Source: an uncultured bacterium
GTDB taxonomy: Bacteria; Planctomycetota; UBA1135; GCA-002686595
Direction of reading: 5' to 3'
DNA: 64,000 bases
Assembly: GCA_937896235.1 (NCBI GenBank)
Contig: CALBMX010000110.1
Coordinates: 20,702-84,701, forward strand
Part shown: positions 19,276-27,882 of the stretch, piece after piece
Layout: every line of letters starts with the position of its first letter
Numbering within the stretch: the stretch's first letter is position 1
Program-made: the position numbers and the translations under genes
Notes under the pieces: model-generated
Told to the model about the DNA's origin: nothing
Databases searched by the model: none
What the model saw: only the letters and a program-made list of their open reading frames with translations

Positions 19276-20613
19276 ATGCGAACTCTCCTCTTCCCCCAGC
19301 GCTACCCCCTATGGGCTCTCCTGGGCCTGTTACTTATTTCTCCCATGTCCGAAGCACGGGAGAGCGCTCCCTCTCGGACCGCCAGCTACATCTTCTGTAC
19401 CCCCGGGGGATTGTCGGTGGATGGAGGCGCTGAAATCGCAACCTCGAACCCCATTCCCAAAGCACTCGAGCGCGCTGCTCCTGGCTGCCAAATCGTGCTC
19501 GGGGCCGGGGACTATGCGAGCTTCCGCATCGGGTTCAATAAGGGCGACGACAACGCCAAGCTGACGGGTGGTCAACCCGGAATCCCCATCGTCGTGCGAG
19601 GCCAAGGAGGTGTTCGGGTTCGCGCAGGGAAAGGTGGGGATACGGTCTCGATCACCCAGGAGAATCCCAACGGCTTCATCACGTTTGAGAACATTGAATT
19701 CGAGCCAAGCTATCGCGCCGCGATCTTGTTCTTTCGCCCCCCGGCCGGTCAGAGCAACGAGGGCTTCCACTTTTACGACTGCGATATCGTCGGGAGCTGG
19801 GATCACATCGCTGCGACGGGTAAGACCTCGAAGTGGGGGCTCAACGGGAAGCGCCTCAAAGACTTCGAGTGGATCGGGCGTACGAGGCCATCGATCATTC
19901 GCGACATCCGCCACGAGCACGCCTTCTACCTATCAAACATGGCTGGCGACACCACCATCCGCAATGTAGAGGCCACCCGCCTGGGCCGAACTTTTGCGCA
20001 GCTGGTCTCTCGGAAAAAAGATGGCCCCGCAGGTGTCGGGACGTTCTTGGTGCAGGACTGCAAGATCTCGGACACGAACATCGCTGCCGGCGACAATTAC
20101 AAAGGGGGCTCGGCTTTCACCTTAGCCGGCGAGATGCCGGGTGCCCGCTTTCGCTTCGAAAACAACACCTATCGAGCGGGTTTCGACAAGAGGCTGCACA
20201 AGTTGACACGCGAAGGTGCTCCCTATGGAACGGGCGCGCTTGTTGCTTGGAGCGAGAAGGAGTCGAGCCGCCTCGGAACACTTACGCTCATCGACAACGA
20301 CTTCCGGTTTGCGCCGAATTGTGGCGACCGACCGGTGGTCTCAATCACCTCCTGCAACAAAGTCGAGATCATCGGTTCCAACCATTTCGAGGCCGGCGCT
20401 CAGAGAGTGGGTACGGAGAAAGGAGAGGCCGATTTGGGTACGGTCACGCCCTCGGGAATCGCGCTTGCTTTGGACAAACCGACAAACGGCAGCCCCTCTA
20501 AGCTCCCTAACCTAAAGGTAGTTCTCGCCTCGACAACCGTGCTTGTCGGCCGTGTCGAGATCAACGGTCATGAGGCCAGCGACCTCGACCTCGAGCTGCT
20601 AGAGCCGAAGTAG
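19276..20613 (+). CDS. secreted protein, probable right-handed beta-helix
   Basis: A 445-residue protein with a signal peptide (basic MRTLLFPQRYP, hydrophobic LWALLGLLLISPM, then SEAR). The mature part begins IPKALERAAPGCQIVLGAGDYASF, the pattern of pectate-lyase-like beta-helix proteins. It goes on with repeated short strand/turn units (FITFENIEFEPSYR, GFHFYDCDIVGSWDH, TTIRNVEATRLG, RFRFENNTYR, TLTLIDNDFRF). Such proteins usually bind or cleave polysaccharides; no catalytic residues can be assigned. No lipobox is seen. It lies upstream of the two-component pair, same strand, 240 bases apart. Confidence 0.75.
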   Translation: MRTLLFPQRYPLWALLGLLLISPMSEARESAPSRTASYIFCTPGGLSVDGGAEIATSNPIPKALERAAPGCQIVLGAGDYASFRIGFNKGDDNAKLTGGQPGIPIVVRGQGGVRVRAGKGGDTVSITQENPNGFITFENIEFEPSYRAAILFFRPPAGQSNEGFHFYDCDIVGSWDHIAATGKTSKWGLNGKRLKDFEWIGRTRPSIIRDIRHEHAFYLSNMAGDTTIRNVEATRLGRTFAQLVSRKKDGPAGVGTFLVQDCKISDTNIAAGDNYKGGSAFTLAGEMPGARFRFENNTYRAGFDKRLHKLTREGAPYGTGALVAWSEKESSRLGTLTLIDNDFRFAPNCGDRPVVSITSCNKVEIIGSNHFEAGAQRVGTEKGEADLGTVTPSGIALALDKPTNGSPSKLPNLKVVLASTTVLVGRVEINGHEASDLDLELLEPK

Positions 20614-20784
20614 GCGTCTGCTTTGGAGGTGAGATGCCTTTCCCAATTGCAAAGGGAAGCGCTTTATGTGGTCTTCATAAAATGACGAGTCTTAGATGCT
20701 GCCCCTGGGGACCATTCGGTGCAGACTCTCTGTTGAAGCGCGCGGCTCCGATCACTCCGCTCGCGACCTAAGCATCTTTGCCAA

Positions 20785-20812
20785 CTTGCATGTCATTTCT
20801 GTCACCTGCAAG
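20785..20812. promoter_or_regulatory. inverted repeat upstream of response regulator gene
   Basis: CTTGCA and TGCAAG arms separated by 16 bases, with two TGTCA direct repeats nine bases apart inside. It sits about 40 bases upstream of the response regulator start, a position suited to autoregulation. Function is inferred from position only. Confidence 0.3.
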
Positions 20813-20852
20813 ACAAGGGCGTTTGGCCAGCCTACGATGAGGCAAAACACTC

Positions 20853-21512
20853 ATGAAATTACTAATCGTTGACGATGACCCGAAGCTCCAGGCCTACCTC
20901 TCGACCGGCTTGGCCGAGTCGGGGATGGAGTGCACAACTGTCGGTTCCGCCGAAGATGCCGCTCGGGAGATTGCGACCTCCACGCCGTTTGACATCATCC
21001 TGCTCGATGTGATGATGTCGGGTCGCTCGGGATGGGAGTTCCTCGAGGAGCTCCGAGGGAGAGGTGATAGCACGCCAACAATTTTCATTAGCGCTCGAGG
21101 GTCCGTTGAGGAGCGAGTGAAGGGCCTCAAGCTCGGCGCGGACGACTACATCGTGAAGCCCTTCGCATTCGAAGAGCTGCTGGCCCGTATCGACGCGGTG
21201 ATTCGCAGGCGCGAGAGCTTGCCCGTCTTGCGGGTCGGTCCCCTAGAGATCGACCCCGCCCATCGTCGAGTACAGTTGGCGGGTAACCCGGTGGATCTAA
21301 GTCCGCGCGAGTACGCGCTCTTGCTCGCCTTCGTCGAAGCGAAGGGCAAGGTGATGACGCGGGTCGAGCTTCTGAGTAAGGTGTGGGATATCGATTTTGA
21401 TCCAGAGACGAATGTCGTCGATGTACACGTTGCCCGATTGCGTCGCAAGTTAGGTCGAGATCACAAAAACATGATTCAAACAATCAAGGGAGAGGGGTAT
21501 CAGTTCGAATGA
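20853..21512 (+). CDS. OmpR-family response regulator
   Basis: A 219-residue two-domain regulator. The receiver domain (residues 1-118) has the acidic cluster VDDD (7-9), phospho-acceptor Asp52 in ILLDVMMSGRSG, Thr/Ser in TIFISARG, and Lys in DDYIVKPFAFEELLARI. The C-terminal winged-helix Trans_reg_C domain (about 128-219) includes DLSPREYALLLAF and the recognition region TNVVDVHVARLRRKLG. It binds DNA when phosphorylated. Its stop overlaps the start of the sensor kinase gene (ATGA), so the pair is an operon. Target genes are unknown; the PDZ repeat protein downstream is a candidate by position. Confidence 0.95.
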   Translation: MKLLIVDDDPKLQAYLSTGLAESGMECTTVGSAEDAAREIATSTPFDIILLDVMMSGRSGWEFLEELRGRGDSTPTIFISARGSVEERVKGLKLGADDYIVKPFAFEELLARIDAVIRRRESLPVLRVGPLEIDPAHRRVQLAGNPVDLSPREYALLLAFVEAKGKVMTRVELLSKVWDIDFDPETNVVDVHVARLRRKLGRDHKNMIQTIKGEGYQFE

Positions 21513-22921
21513 CAGGCCAGAGATGGACCCTGAAGGAGCGCCTTGCCCGCTGGCTTGTTTTTGCCATTTGCGCACAGGCGCTGATCGTTATCGTTCCAGC
21601 TGGCTTCTTCCTCTACTCATCCCTCGATAGGGAGCTCGGCTCGCTTCTCGAAGAGGAGTTGGCCGAATTTGGCCATGGCTTCCAAAGTGCTTCGCTGAAT
21701 AAGGGGAGAGCTCACGAAGAGATGTTTGAGGAGATCGCCATCGGGCTGAACCTCAAACACCACGAGTATCCACTTGCCTGGGCACTTTGGAGTGAGGGGC
21801 TGCTTGTGAAAAAGGTGGGGCAAGAGTCACTCGCCAAGTGTTTCGACACGGTCCCCACGAAACTCGACAGTCGTCAGGACATCGCCAGGATGGGAGCGTG
21901 GCGAGCAATGCAATTGAAGTCTGGGGAGATCGTTGCTGTCGCCGTGGACGGTTCTGCGCAACGTGGTGTTCTCCTACGCTTTATTTCTGTAGTCGGTGGA
22001 CTGCTAGCGCTTTGCGTCGTTGGCGCTGTGATGGGTGGTCTAACTTTGGGGCGGCGTACCTCAGAGCTACTCGAGGGAGTCGCCGCCCAAACGCGGGGCG
22101 TGGGGACTACCGGAAGCGCAAAAGGCATTTCGATCGTCCAGGACGGGCTGCCAGAGGAGATACGGTCTGTGGCCGTCGCTCTTCAAGAGGCCATGGATCG
22201 CTTGGAGAGAGAGACGAGCCAATACCGCCTGCTGACTGCGGGTCTAGCCCACGAGCTGCGCTCGCCGATTCAGAACCTGATGGGCGAGATCGAGGTGACG
22301 CTTCGGCAAGATCGGGACGCCCCCCGCTACCGTAAAGTCTTAGAGTCCAACTTGGATGAAGTGCGTGACCTCGGCGAGGCTGTCGACAATCTGATGCTGC
22401 TCTGCACAAGTCGAGGTGTAGGTGAAGATCTCCACCATGAGGAGTTCGACATTGGTTTTGAGGCAGAGGTACGACTGGCTGGCGAGATCTCCCAGGCGCG
22501 CAGGCGCGGTGTGACCGTCACGATGACTGTCGAGTCGACGGGGACGTCCGGCACGGGTCACGCTCAGGTTCTGATCTGTGCGGACCGCGAGGCCATTCTT
22601 CGCGTCCTGCGCAACCTTGTTGCGAATGCCGTGGAATGGACTCCAACGGGAGGAGCGGTGCAGGTCTCTATCTTGGCATCTGCCGACGAAGTGAAGATGA
22701 CCGTCGACGACAGTGGTCCGGGTATCCCCATTGACCAGCGAGAGGGGATCTTCGAACCCTTCGCGCGCGGGAGCGCCCCTGGCGGTGAGCGCGTTGGGTA
22801 CGGCCTTGGCCTAGCCATTGTTCAAACGGCCGTCATTTCGCACGGTGGCACGGTCACGATTGGCACTTCACCCATGGGGGGCGCGCGAATGACCGTCGTG
22901 ATCCCCCGGGGCTTGTTCTAA
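21509..22921 (+). CDS. membrane sensor histidine kinase
   Basis: A 470-residue inner-membrane kinase. Membrane segments lie near residues 14-36 (WLVFAICAQALIVIVPAGFF) and 150-175 (GVLLRFISVVGGLLALCVVG), enclosing a periplasmic sensor region of about 115 residues. A HAMP-like linker follows. The H-box is LAHELRSPIQNLMGE (about 246), the N-box LRNLVANAVEWTPTGG, the G1 box VDDSGPGIPIDQREGIFEPF, and the G2 box RVGYGLGLAIVQTAV. All catalytic boxes are intact, so it should autophosphorylate and pass phosphate to the regulator encoded just upstream. The signal is unknown. Confidence 0.95.
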   Translation: MTGQRWTLKERLARWLVFAICAQALIVIVPAGFFLYSSLDRELGSLLEEELAEFGHGFQSASLNKGRAHEEMFEEIAIGLNLKHHEYPLAWALWSEGLLVKKVGQESLAKCFDTVPTKLDSRQDIARMGAWRAMQLKSGEIVAVAVDGSAQRGVLLRFISVVGGLLALCVVGAVMGGLTLGRRTSELLEGVAAQTRGVGTTGSAKGISIVQDGLPEEIRSVAVALQEAMDRLERETSQYRLLTAGLAHELRSPIQNLMGEIEVTLRQDRDAPRYRKVLESNLDEVRDLGEAVDNLMLLCTSRGVGEDLHHEEFDIGFEAEVRLAGEISQARRRGVTVTMTVESTGTSGTGHAQVLICADREAILRVLRNLVANAVEWTPTGGAVQVSILASADEVKMTVDDSGPGIPIDQREGIFEPFARGSAPGGERVGYGLGLAIVQTAVISHGGTVTIGTSPMGGARMTVVIPRGLF

Positions 22922-22965
22922 GTCAAGCTACTCGTCCTCCATTCTGAGTTTGGTCGGCTTGCGCG

Positions 22966-22994
22966 TTGACCTTGGCGTCTTCGTTCGGATTATG
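22966..22994 (+). promoter_or_regulatory. possible promoter of the PDZ repeat protein gene
   Basis: TTGACC (22966-22971), 17-base spacer, ATTATG (22989-22994), about 35 bases before the start codon. The -35 is good, the -10 is poor. Confidence 0.3.
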
Positions 22995-23029
22995 GGGGGG
23001 AAGCTCCAATCGATCCCCCTGCGCACGCC

Positions 23030-25447
23030 ATGAAAACACCCTTGACCTCTCGATTTGCCACCGCCGCATTACTTGGACTAGCTGTGCTGTGCACACCCTT
23101 CCACTCGGTAGCGCGCGCGAGCTCCCCAGCGACTCAACAACAGGCGCCAGCTTGGTTCGGAGCCGCGCTCACAGGGATCGACACAGGGGGACCGGCAGGC
23201 GGTGCCGTTCGTTTGGATTCGGTTGTCGAGGGTGGGCCCGCTCACCGCAGTGGTTTCCAGGCTGGGGATGTCATCGTCGCGCTAGACGGTGGTGCGCCTT
23301 GGGAGACGGGTGCGGCGGCGCATGCCGCCCTGATTACCCAGCTAAGCGAAAAAGGTCCTGGCGACAGTTTGAGCGTCCGCATCCACCGCCGACAGGTCAT
23401 CTGGAGTGATACGGCGGGCGCGCCCATGCAGGCTCCACAGGCAGCCTTGATCGAGGCTGAGCTCGCCACGGGAGCAACGGAGCAGTTCTCCGTTCGCGCA
23501 GAGATTGTGGTCCTGGAGCTGGCGCTCGTACTTGGGAGGCGCCCCGAGGCGTCAGGTGTTGCGGTCCGGCCCTCGCTCGAACTTTACGCTTCCGTCCCTC
23601 GCGCGCCCTTTGACCTTGAAGTCGAGATCGATGCAGCGGTCACCTCGGCGGGTCTACAGGTGGAAACCACGGACCTCTTTGAGCGGCTTGCGCGGCTCGG
23701 CGAACACGCCGATGGATCGCGCTTCTCTATCGTACCTTTAGTCCAAAGGGAGCCCTTTGCCCTACCCTGGATCGCCGAAAGTCTCGGCAATGAGTTGGGC
23801 CGATTAGCCAATATGGATCCCGTGCAGATGCTTCCGGAGCTTGCCCCTCGAATCGCCCATATGGCCGATTGGGACCCGCCGGCAGCACTTCCGAGGGGTG
23901 CCCTCCCCCCGGGTAGGGGAGCGACATTAGAAGAGCATTTCACGTGGCTAGAGGGCCGTCTTGCCCTAGCGGCGGAGTGTGTGGAGCGGGGTCTTGTGGA
24001 CTTGTCGTCGGAGGATCGCAATCATGTCGCCAGCCACTGGATGGAGCTCGCCAATCGATTCGAAGACGATATCTACCTCTACAACGATCCTGATAGCGAG
24101 CGCGCGGCTCGGAACTTAAAGACGGTCGCCATCGGGGAGCGCGTCCAGGCCTCGGAAATGCTAGCCGCCGTCGACGTGTTCTTAGCGTGCGTGGATGCGG
24201 AGTATCTGAAGCGCCTTGCCGAGGCTGCGTACAAAGCGGAGTGTGACGTCTGGGCGGTGACTGTGGAGACCCATGCAACTCCCTTTGGATTGATCGTCAT
24301 CGGCGGGAAGGGGGATGGCAACCACCGCATGGGCAGTCATGGCTCGGACGATGGAGCAGAAGGCGTGGTGGCGCTGATGTTGGACTTGGGCGGCGACGAC
24401 TTTTATGGGGGGAGCATCGGCACGACGGTCAACCAGGCGGGGCGTCCGGTGATTCCGGTTTCGGTTGTGATCGATCTCGAGGGGAACGACTCGTATGAGG
24501 CGGCCCAAGATGGCTCGATAGGGGCCGGCGTTCTAGGGCTTGGAATGGTGATCGACGTTGAGGGGAACGACAGCTATATAGGTCGGCGGTGGAGCCAAGG
24601 TGTAGGCTTTATGGGAGTCGGATTGGTCGTCGATGGCGAGGGGGACGATCGCTACCACGCACGCAGTTTGGCCCAAGGGACCGCCGCATGGGGAGTCGGG
24701 GGCGTCTTCGACAAGTACGGAGCGGACCGTTTCTACGCCTCGCGATTTGCGCAAGGGGTAGGCCTCGCGGGTGGGATTGGTTTGCTCGGCAACGGCTGGG
24801 CGGACGACGAATACTACTGCAAGGGCGAGTGGGCCTCGGGCTACGGCACCCCGGGTGTTTTCGAGGGGTGGGGGCAAGGCTGCGGCGTTGGCTTTCGGGG
24901 GAACGCTTCGGGAGGGATTGGTTTGCTGTTTGATGGTGCCGGTGAGGATCGCTACGAGGCCGGAAATTTCAGCCAAGGCGGAGGTTACTACTTTGGGTTT
25001 GGAGGCCTCTTCGACCGCGGAACACGCGGGGACCTGTACATCGGGTCACGCTACAACCAGGGTTTCTCGGCCCACCAGGCTGTCGGGTATTTCCACGAAT
25101 CGGGGGGCGACGATACCTACTTGACACGCAACGCGGTTGTCAGCGGGTTGGCGTGGGATGAGTGCGTGACCGTCTTCCTAGATGACAGTGGAGATGACAT
25201 CTACCAAGGGGGTGGCTTCTCGCTCGGCGCGTCCGCTCATAACTCGGTGTCCGTCTTCTGGGATAAGGGGGGTGCGGACCAATACGGGGGCGTAGCTTTG
25301 GGCCAGGCCCTAGGGAACGACTACCACGGGGGGACAAGCCTCTCCTACTTCCTCGATTCTGGGGCCGCAAAGGACTCCTATGAAGGGGAGCAGCACAATG
25401 ACAAGTCGAGCCAGGCACCAGAACATGGGTTTTTTATAGACCGCTAG
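23030..25447 (+). CDS. secreted PDZ-domain protein with glycine/aspartate-rich repeat domain
   Basis: An 805-residue exported protein. A signal peptide is clear (MKTPLTSRFATAALLGLAVLCTPFHSVARA). Residues about 40-125 form a PDZ domain (WFGAALTGID, then HRSGFQAGDVIVALDGGAPW). A middle region of about 300 residues is mostly helical and unassigned. From about residue 450 to the end there are roughly eleven repeats of 22-28 residues following the pattern hhhDxxGxDxYxxxxxxQGxGxxGhG, for example VIDVEGNDSYIGRRWSQG and LVVDGEGDDRYHARSLAQG. The regular G-D-D-Y spacing suggests a calcium-binding or solenoid fold. No protease catalytic motif is seen. It follows the two-component pair by about 110 bases. 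Confidence 0.85.
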   Translation: MKTPLTSRFATAALLGLAVLCTPFHSVARASSPATQQQAPAWFGAALTGIDTGGPAGGAVRLDSVVEGGPAHRSGFQAGDVIVALDGGAPWETGAAAHAALITQLSEKGPGDSLSVRIHRRQVIWSDTAGAPMQAPQAALIEAELATGATEQFSVRAEIVVLELALVLGRRPEASGVAVRPSLELYASVPRAPFDLEVEIDAAVTSAGLQVETTDLFERLARLGEHADGSRFSIVPLVQREPFALPWIAESLGNELGRLANMDPVQMLPELAPRIAHMADWDPPAALPRGALPPGRGATLEEHFTWLEGRLALAAECVERGLVDLSSEDRNHVASHWMELANRFEDDIYLYNDPDSERAARNLKTVAIGERVQASEMLAAVDVFLACVDAEYLKRLAEAAYKAECDVWAVTVETHATPFGLIVIGGKGDGNHRMGSHGSDDGAEGVVALMLDLGGDDFYGGSIGTTVNQAGRPVIPVSVVIDLEGNDSYEAAQDGSIGAGVLGLGMVIDVEGNDSYIGRRWSQGVGFMGVGLVVDGEGDDRYHARSLAQGTAAWGVGGVFDKYGADRFYASRFAQGVGLAGGIGLLGNGWADDEYYCKGEWASGYGTPGVFEGWGQGCGVGFRGNASGGIGLLFDGAGEDRYEAGNFSQGGGYYFGFGGLFDRGTRGDLYIGSRYNQGFSAHQAVGYFHESGGDDTYLTRNAVVSGLAWDECVTVFLDDSGDDIYQGGGFSLGASAHNSVSVFWDKGGADQYGGVALGQALGNDYHGGTSLSYFLDSGAAKDSYEGEQHNDKSSQAPEHGFFIDR

Positions 25448-25621
25448 GACCTCAGGAGAACGGGGCAGCTTCCCGAATTTGGGGTTCTTGGCGTATGGGT
25501 GGTCTCGTTGTTCCCAATCGGCTATTGGAATATGGGATTACAGCCGATTAGGAGGGAGCGATTCACCCCCCATACGGATTGCGAACGGTCTTCAATCAAG
25601 GATTGGTCTCGCCTAGTACAA

Positions 25622-26944
25622 ATGAACTCCCAAGACTCTGTCAACAAAATCAAAGAACTCGAAAGTACCCTTCTCATCGAGAGGAGGGAGCGCGAGGGAC
25701 TCGAAATCGACCTAAAGACTGCCCGAGCGCACCTTCAGGCTGCTCGGAGAGAATCCCAGGACGCTAAATCCGACGTTTGGGCACTTGCTGAGGTGCAGCA
25801 AGCACTCGAGGCCGTGGGCCGCTCTGGTTCCGAGTTCGTGATTCAGATGGACCACAAGATCCGCACGGTGCTAAATGGCTTGCTCGGCATGGTCGAGTCG
25901 CTGTTGAACGGCGATCTAGTCGAAGACAAGCTCGAGCTCGCGACGGGTGCTAGCAAGTCTGCGCACGAACTGCTGGACATCATGAACGATGTCCTCGACT
26001 ACTGCCGGCTGGACGCGGGACACTTTGAGCTCGACATAGAGGAGTTCACCACCGCGGACATTCTCAAGGCCCTCGAGGCCGAGTCCAAAGAGGTCGCACT
26101 CTCCAAAGGGCTTACCCTCTCCAGTGAAATCGGGCAGGGCGTTCCGGCAAAGCTACTGGGCGATCCCGCGCACCTGAGGCGTGCTCTCTCTCCCCTAATT
26201 GAGAACGCGCTTCGCTACACCAGCGAAGGCGGCATTGGTATTGGCGTTGAAGTTGAAGGTGCCGGGGAACACGCTCAGATTGCGTTCTACGTGCAAGACA
26301 CAGGCATGGGCATTGCCACCGAAGATGTAGATCGAGTTTGTGAAGCCTTTGAATGCGGCGACACCAGCCATCAACCTGGTTTGGGGTTAGGCCTGACGGT
26401 CGTCCGGCGCCTCGTGGAGTTGATGGACGGCAGCTTTAGGCTTACGAGTGTCGTTGCGCAAGGCTCCCGTGCGACGATTCGTTTCCCGTACAACTTATTC
26501 TCGGCTGAAGGCGACGCGCCTGGAGGCCACCCCTCCAATGGAGTCTCGCCGCGTGCCAAGGTGCTTGTTGTGGAGGACAACGCGGTCAACCAGAAGGTCG
26601 CCCTCGGCTTCCTCCGGATGATCGGGTGCGACACCGAAGTCGCTTGGAACGGACTGCAAGCCATCGAGCAGCTCAGCTCAGCGGATTACGACCTGGTTCT
26701 TATGGACTGCATGATGCCCGAGCTGGATGGATATGAAGCGACGCGCCGTATCCGGGACGGCGCAGCGGGCGAAGTGCGGGCTAAAACTCCGATCATTGCT
26801 CTTACCGCCGATGACAGCCCCGGAGCGCGCCAGAACTGCCTGCGCTCTGGAATGGACGACTACATGACCAAACCAGTCCGCGTGGACAAGTTGCGCACTA
26901 TGCTCCGGATTTGGTTGCCGGCCGAGGTAAGGCCTAGCGTCTAA
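25622..26944 (+). CDS. soluble hybrid histidine kinase with C-terminal receiver domain
   Basis: A 440-residue cytoplasmic protein without membrane segments. Residues about 5-50 are a coiled coil (rich in E, R, L heptads). The H-box is FVIQMDHKIRTVLNGLLG with His78, followed by an HATPase domain: N-box LIENALRYTSEGG, G1 VQDTGMGIATEDVDRV, and G2 GLGLGLTVVRRLVELMDG. A receiver domain occupies about 320-440, with the acidic pair in VLVVEDNAVNQ, Asp362 in LMDCMMPELDGYEA, and Lys in MDDYMTKPV. The frame is open upstream to 25499, but ATG 25622 begins the coiled coil. The input and output partners are unknown. Confidence 0.93.
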   Translation: MNSQDSVNKIKELESTLLIERREREGLEIDLKTARAHLQAARRESQDAKSDVWALAEVQQALEAVGRSGSEFVIQMDHKIRTVLNGLLGMVESLLNGDLVEDKLELATGASKSAHELLDIMNDVLDYCRLDAGHFELDIEEFTTADILKALEAESKEVALSKGLTLSSEIGQGVPAKLLGDPAHLRRALSPLIENALRYTSEGGIGIGVEVEGAGEHAQIAFYVQDTGMGIATEDVDRVCEAFECGDTSHQPGLGLGLTVVRRLVELMDGSFRLTSVVAQGSRATIRFPYNLFSAEGDAPGGHPSNGVSPRAKVLVVEDNAVNQKVALGFLRMIGCDTEVAWNGLQAIEQLSSADYDLVLMDCMMPELDGYEATRRIRDGAAGEVRAKTPIIALTADDSPGARQNCLRSGMDDYMTKPVRVDKLRTMLRIWLPAEVRPSV

Positions 26945-27006
26945 AGCTTCGTCGAGCCTGCAAACAAACCGCAGGCCCCGCATCTCGTGGAGCCTGCGAC
27001 TTCGAC

Positions 27007-27726
27007 CTAGTTGCCGCCTCGTCCGCCGCCGCGCCGTTGTCCGCCCGTATTGGACTCTTGATAGGCGGCCAGCTGTTCCGCGGTAAGGAACTGACCTAAG
27101 TTGATGAGAGTTTCCGCGCCCAGGTTGCGCATCTCGTCGCGTTCAGTCGAGCGATCGGCAGTGCCGTTGCGCGCGGCCTCACGTAGCTCGTCTCGCTTGA
27201 TTTGCTCGACGTTTAGTGCGTCGTACAACTTCACAGCTTGGTCGTTATACAGGGCGAGGTCGACAGCCATGCGATCGACTCGCTCTTGCAGCTTTAACAG
27301 GCGCGCGTCCTCGCGCTCTTGATCGCGTAGCATGTCCTCTTGCGATCGAATGTCGGTCAAAGTGCTAGCAACGAGGTCTCGCACGGCACCCTGATCTGTC
27401 GTTGCTCTAGACATGTACTCTTCGATTGCCGTGAGAATGGCTTGGTCGACAGGTAAAGCGGCCGCTTCGCCACTTTCGGCGATCGCGGTTCGATCTGCAG
27501 AGCGAGGCGCCATCTCTAGCATCGCTAGGCGGTTCTCGATGGAGTCGGTTGTTCTGGAGAGACTCGTTAGCCTTTCGGCTAGGTTCGTAGGCCCTGCGGG
27601 CGAGATTCCAACACCTGCGGAAGAGGCGGAGACGATCGGTGTGGGAGTGGCGAGGTGAACGGTTACGCCGCCGACAATGCCTGCGGTGAATAGGCTCGCT
27701 ACGAGCAAGAGGGGGGGGATAGTCAT
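27007..27726 (-). CDS. membrane-anchored coiled-coil protein, LTxxQ-like tail
   Basis: A 239-residue protein with one N-terminal hydrophobic segment (PPLLLVASLFTAGIVGGVTVHLA), an anchor or signal sequence. Most of the rest is helical and charged with coiled-coil character (RLTSLSRTTDSIENRLAMLE; RLLKLQERVDRMAVDLALYND). Near the C-terminus is INLGQFLTAEQLAAYQE, like the LTxxQ motif of periplasmic Spy/CpxP-type proteins, then a basic glycine-rich tail (GGQRRGGGRGGN). A periplasmic chaperone-like or structural role is possible but unproven. It converges with the hybrid kinase gene; a short hairpin GCCTGC/GCAGGC (26956-26976) lies between them. Confidence 0.75.
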   Translation of the reverse strand: MTIPPLLLVASLFTAGIVGGVTVHLATPTPIVSASSAGVGISPAGPTNLAERLTSLSRTTDSIENRLAMLEMAPRSADRTAIAESGEAAALPVDQAILTAIEEYMSRATTDQGAVRDLVASTLTDIRSQEDMLRDQEREDARLLKLQERVDRMAVDLALYNDQAVKLYDALNVEQIKRDELREAARNGTADRSTERDEMRNLGAETLINLGQFLTAEQLAAYQESNTGGQRRGGGRGGN

Positions 27727-27820
27727 TGTGGGAGAGGCTTGGGGTTTTTGGAGAAGACTTCAACAAGCTCCCCGATAGCCGGTTCTTTGGAAAATAGGGC
27801 TGCTTACCTTACTACAACGA

Positions 27821-27857
27821 AAACGGCGCCGGGAGTCCCATGGGACCCCCGGCGCCG
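27821..27857 (-). terminator. terminator of the secreted 570-residue protein gene
   Basis: 17-base arms CGGCGCCGGGAGTCCCA / TGGGACCCCCGGCGCCG with a single mismatch; on the minus strand the stem is followed by TTTTCGTT. It lies 26 bases after the stop of the gene at 27883-29598. Confidence 0.85.
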
Positions 27858-27882
27858 GCTGGAATCGACCTCTGGAGGACTC

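Noticed and set aside
25499..25621. Longer start for the hybrid kinase at 25499
   Set aside because: The extra 41 codons are unlike any domain and ATG 25622 starts the coiled coil.
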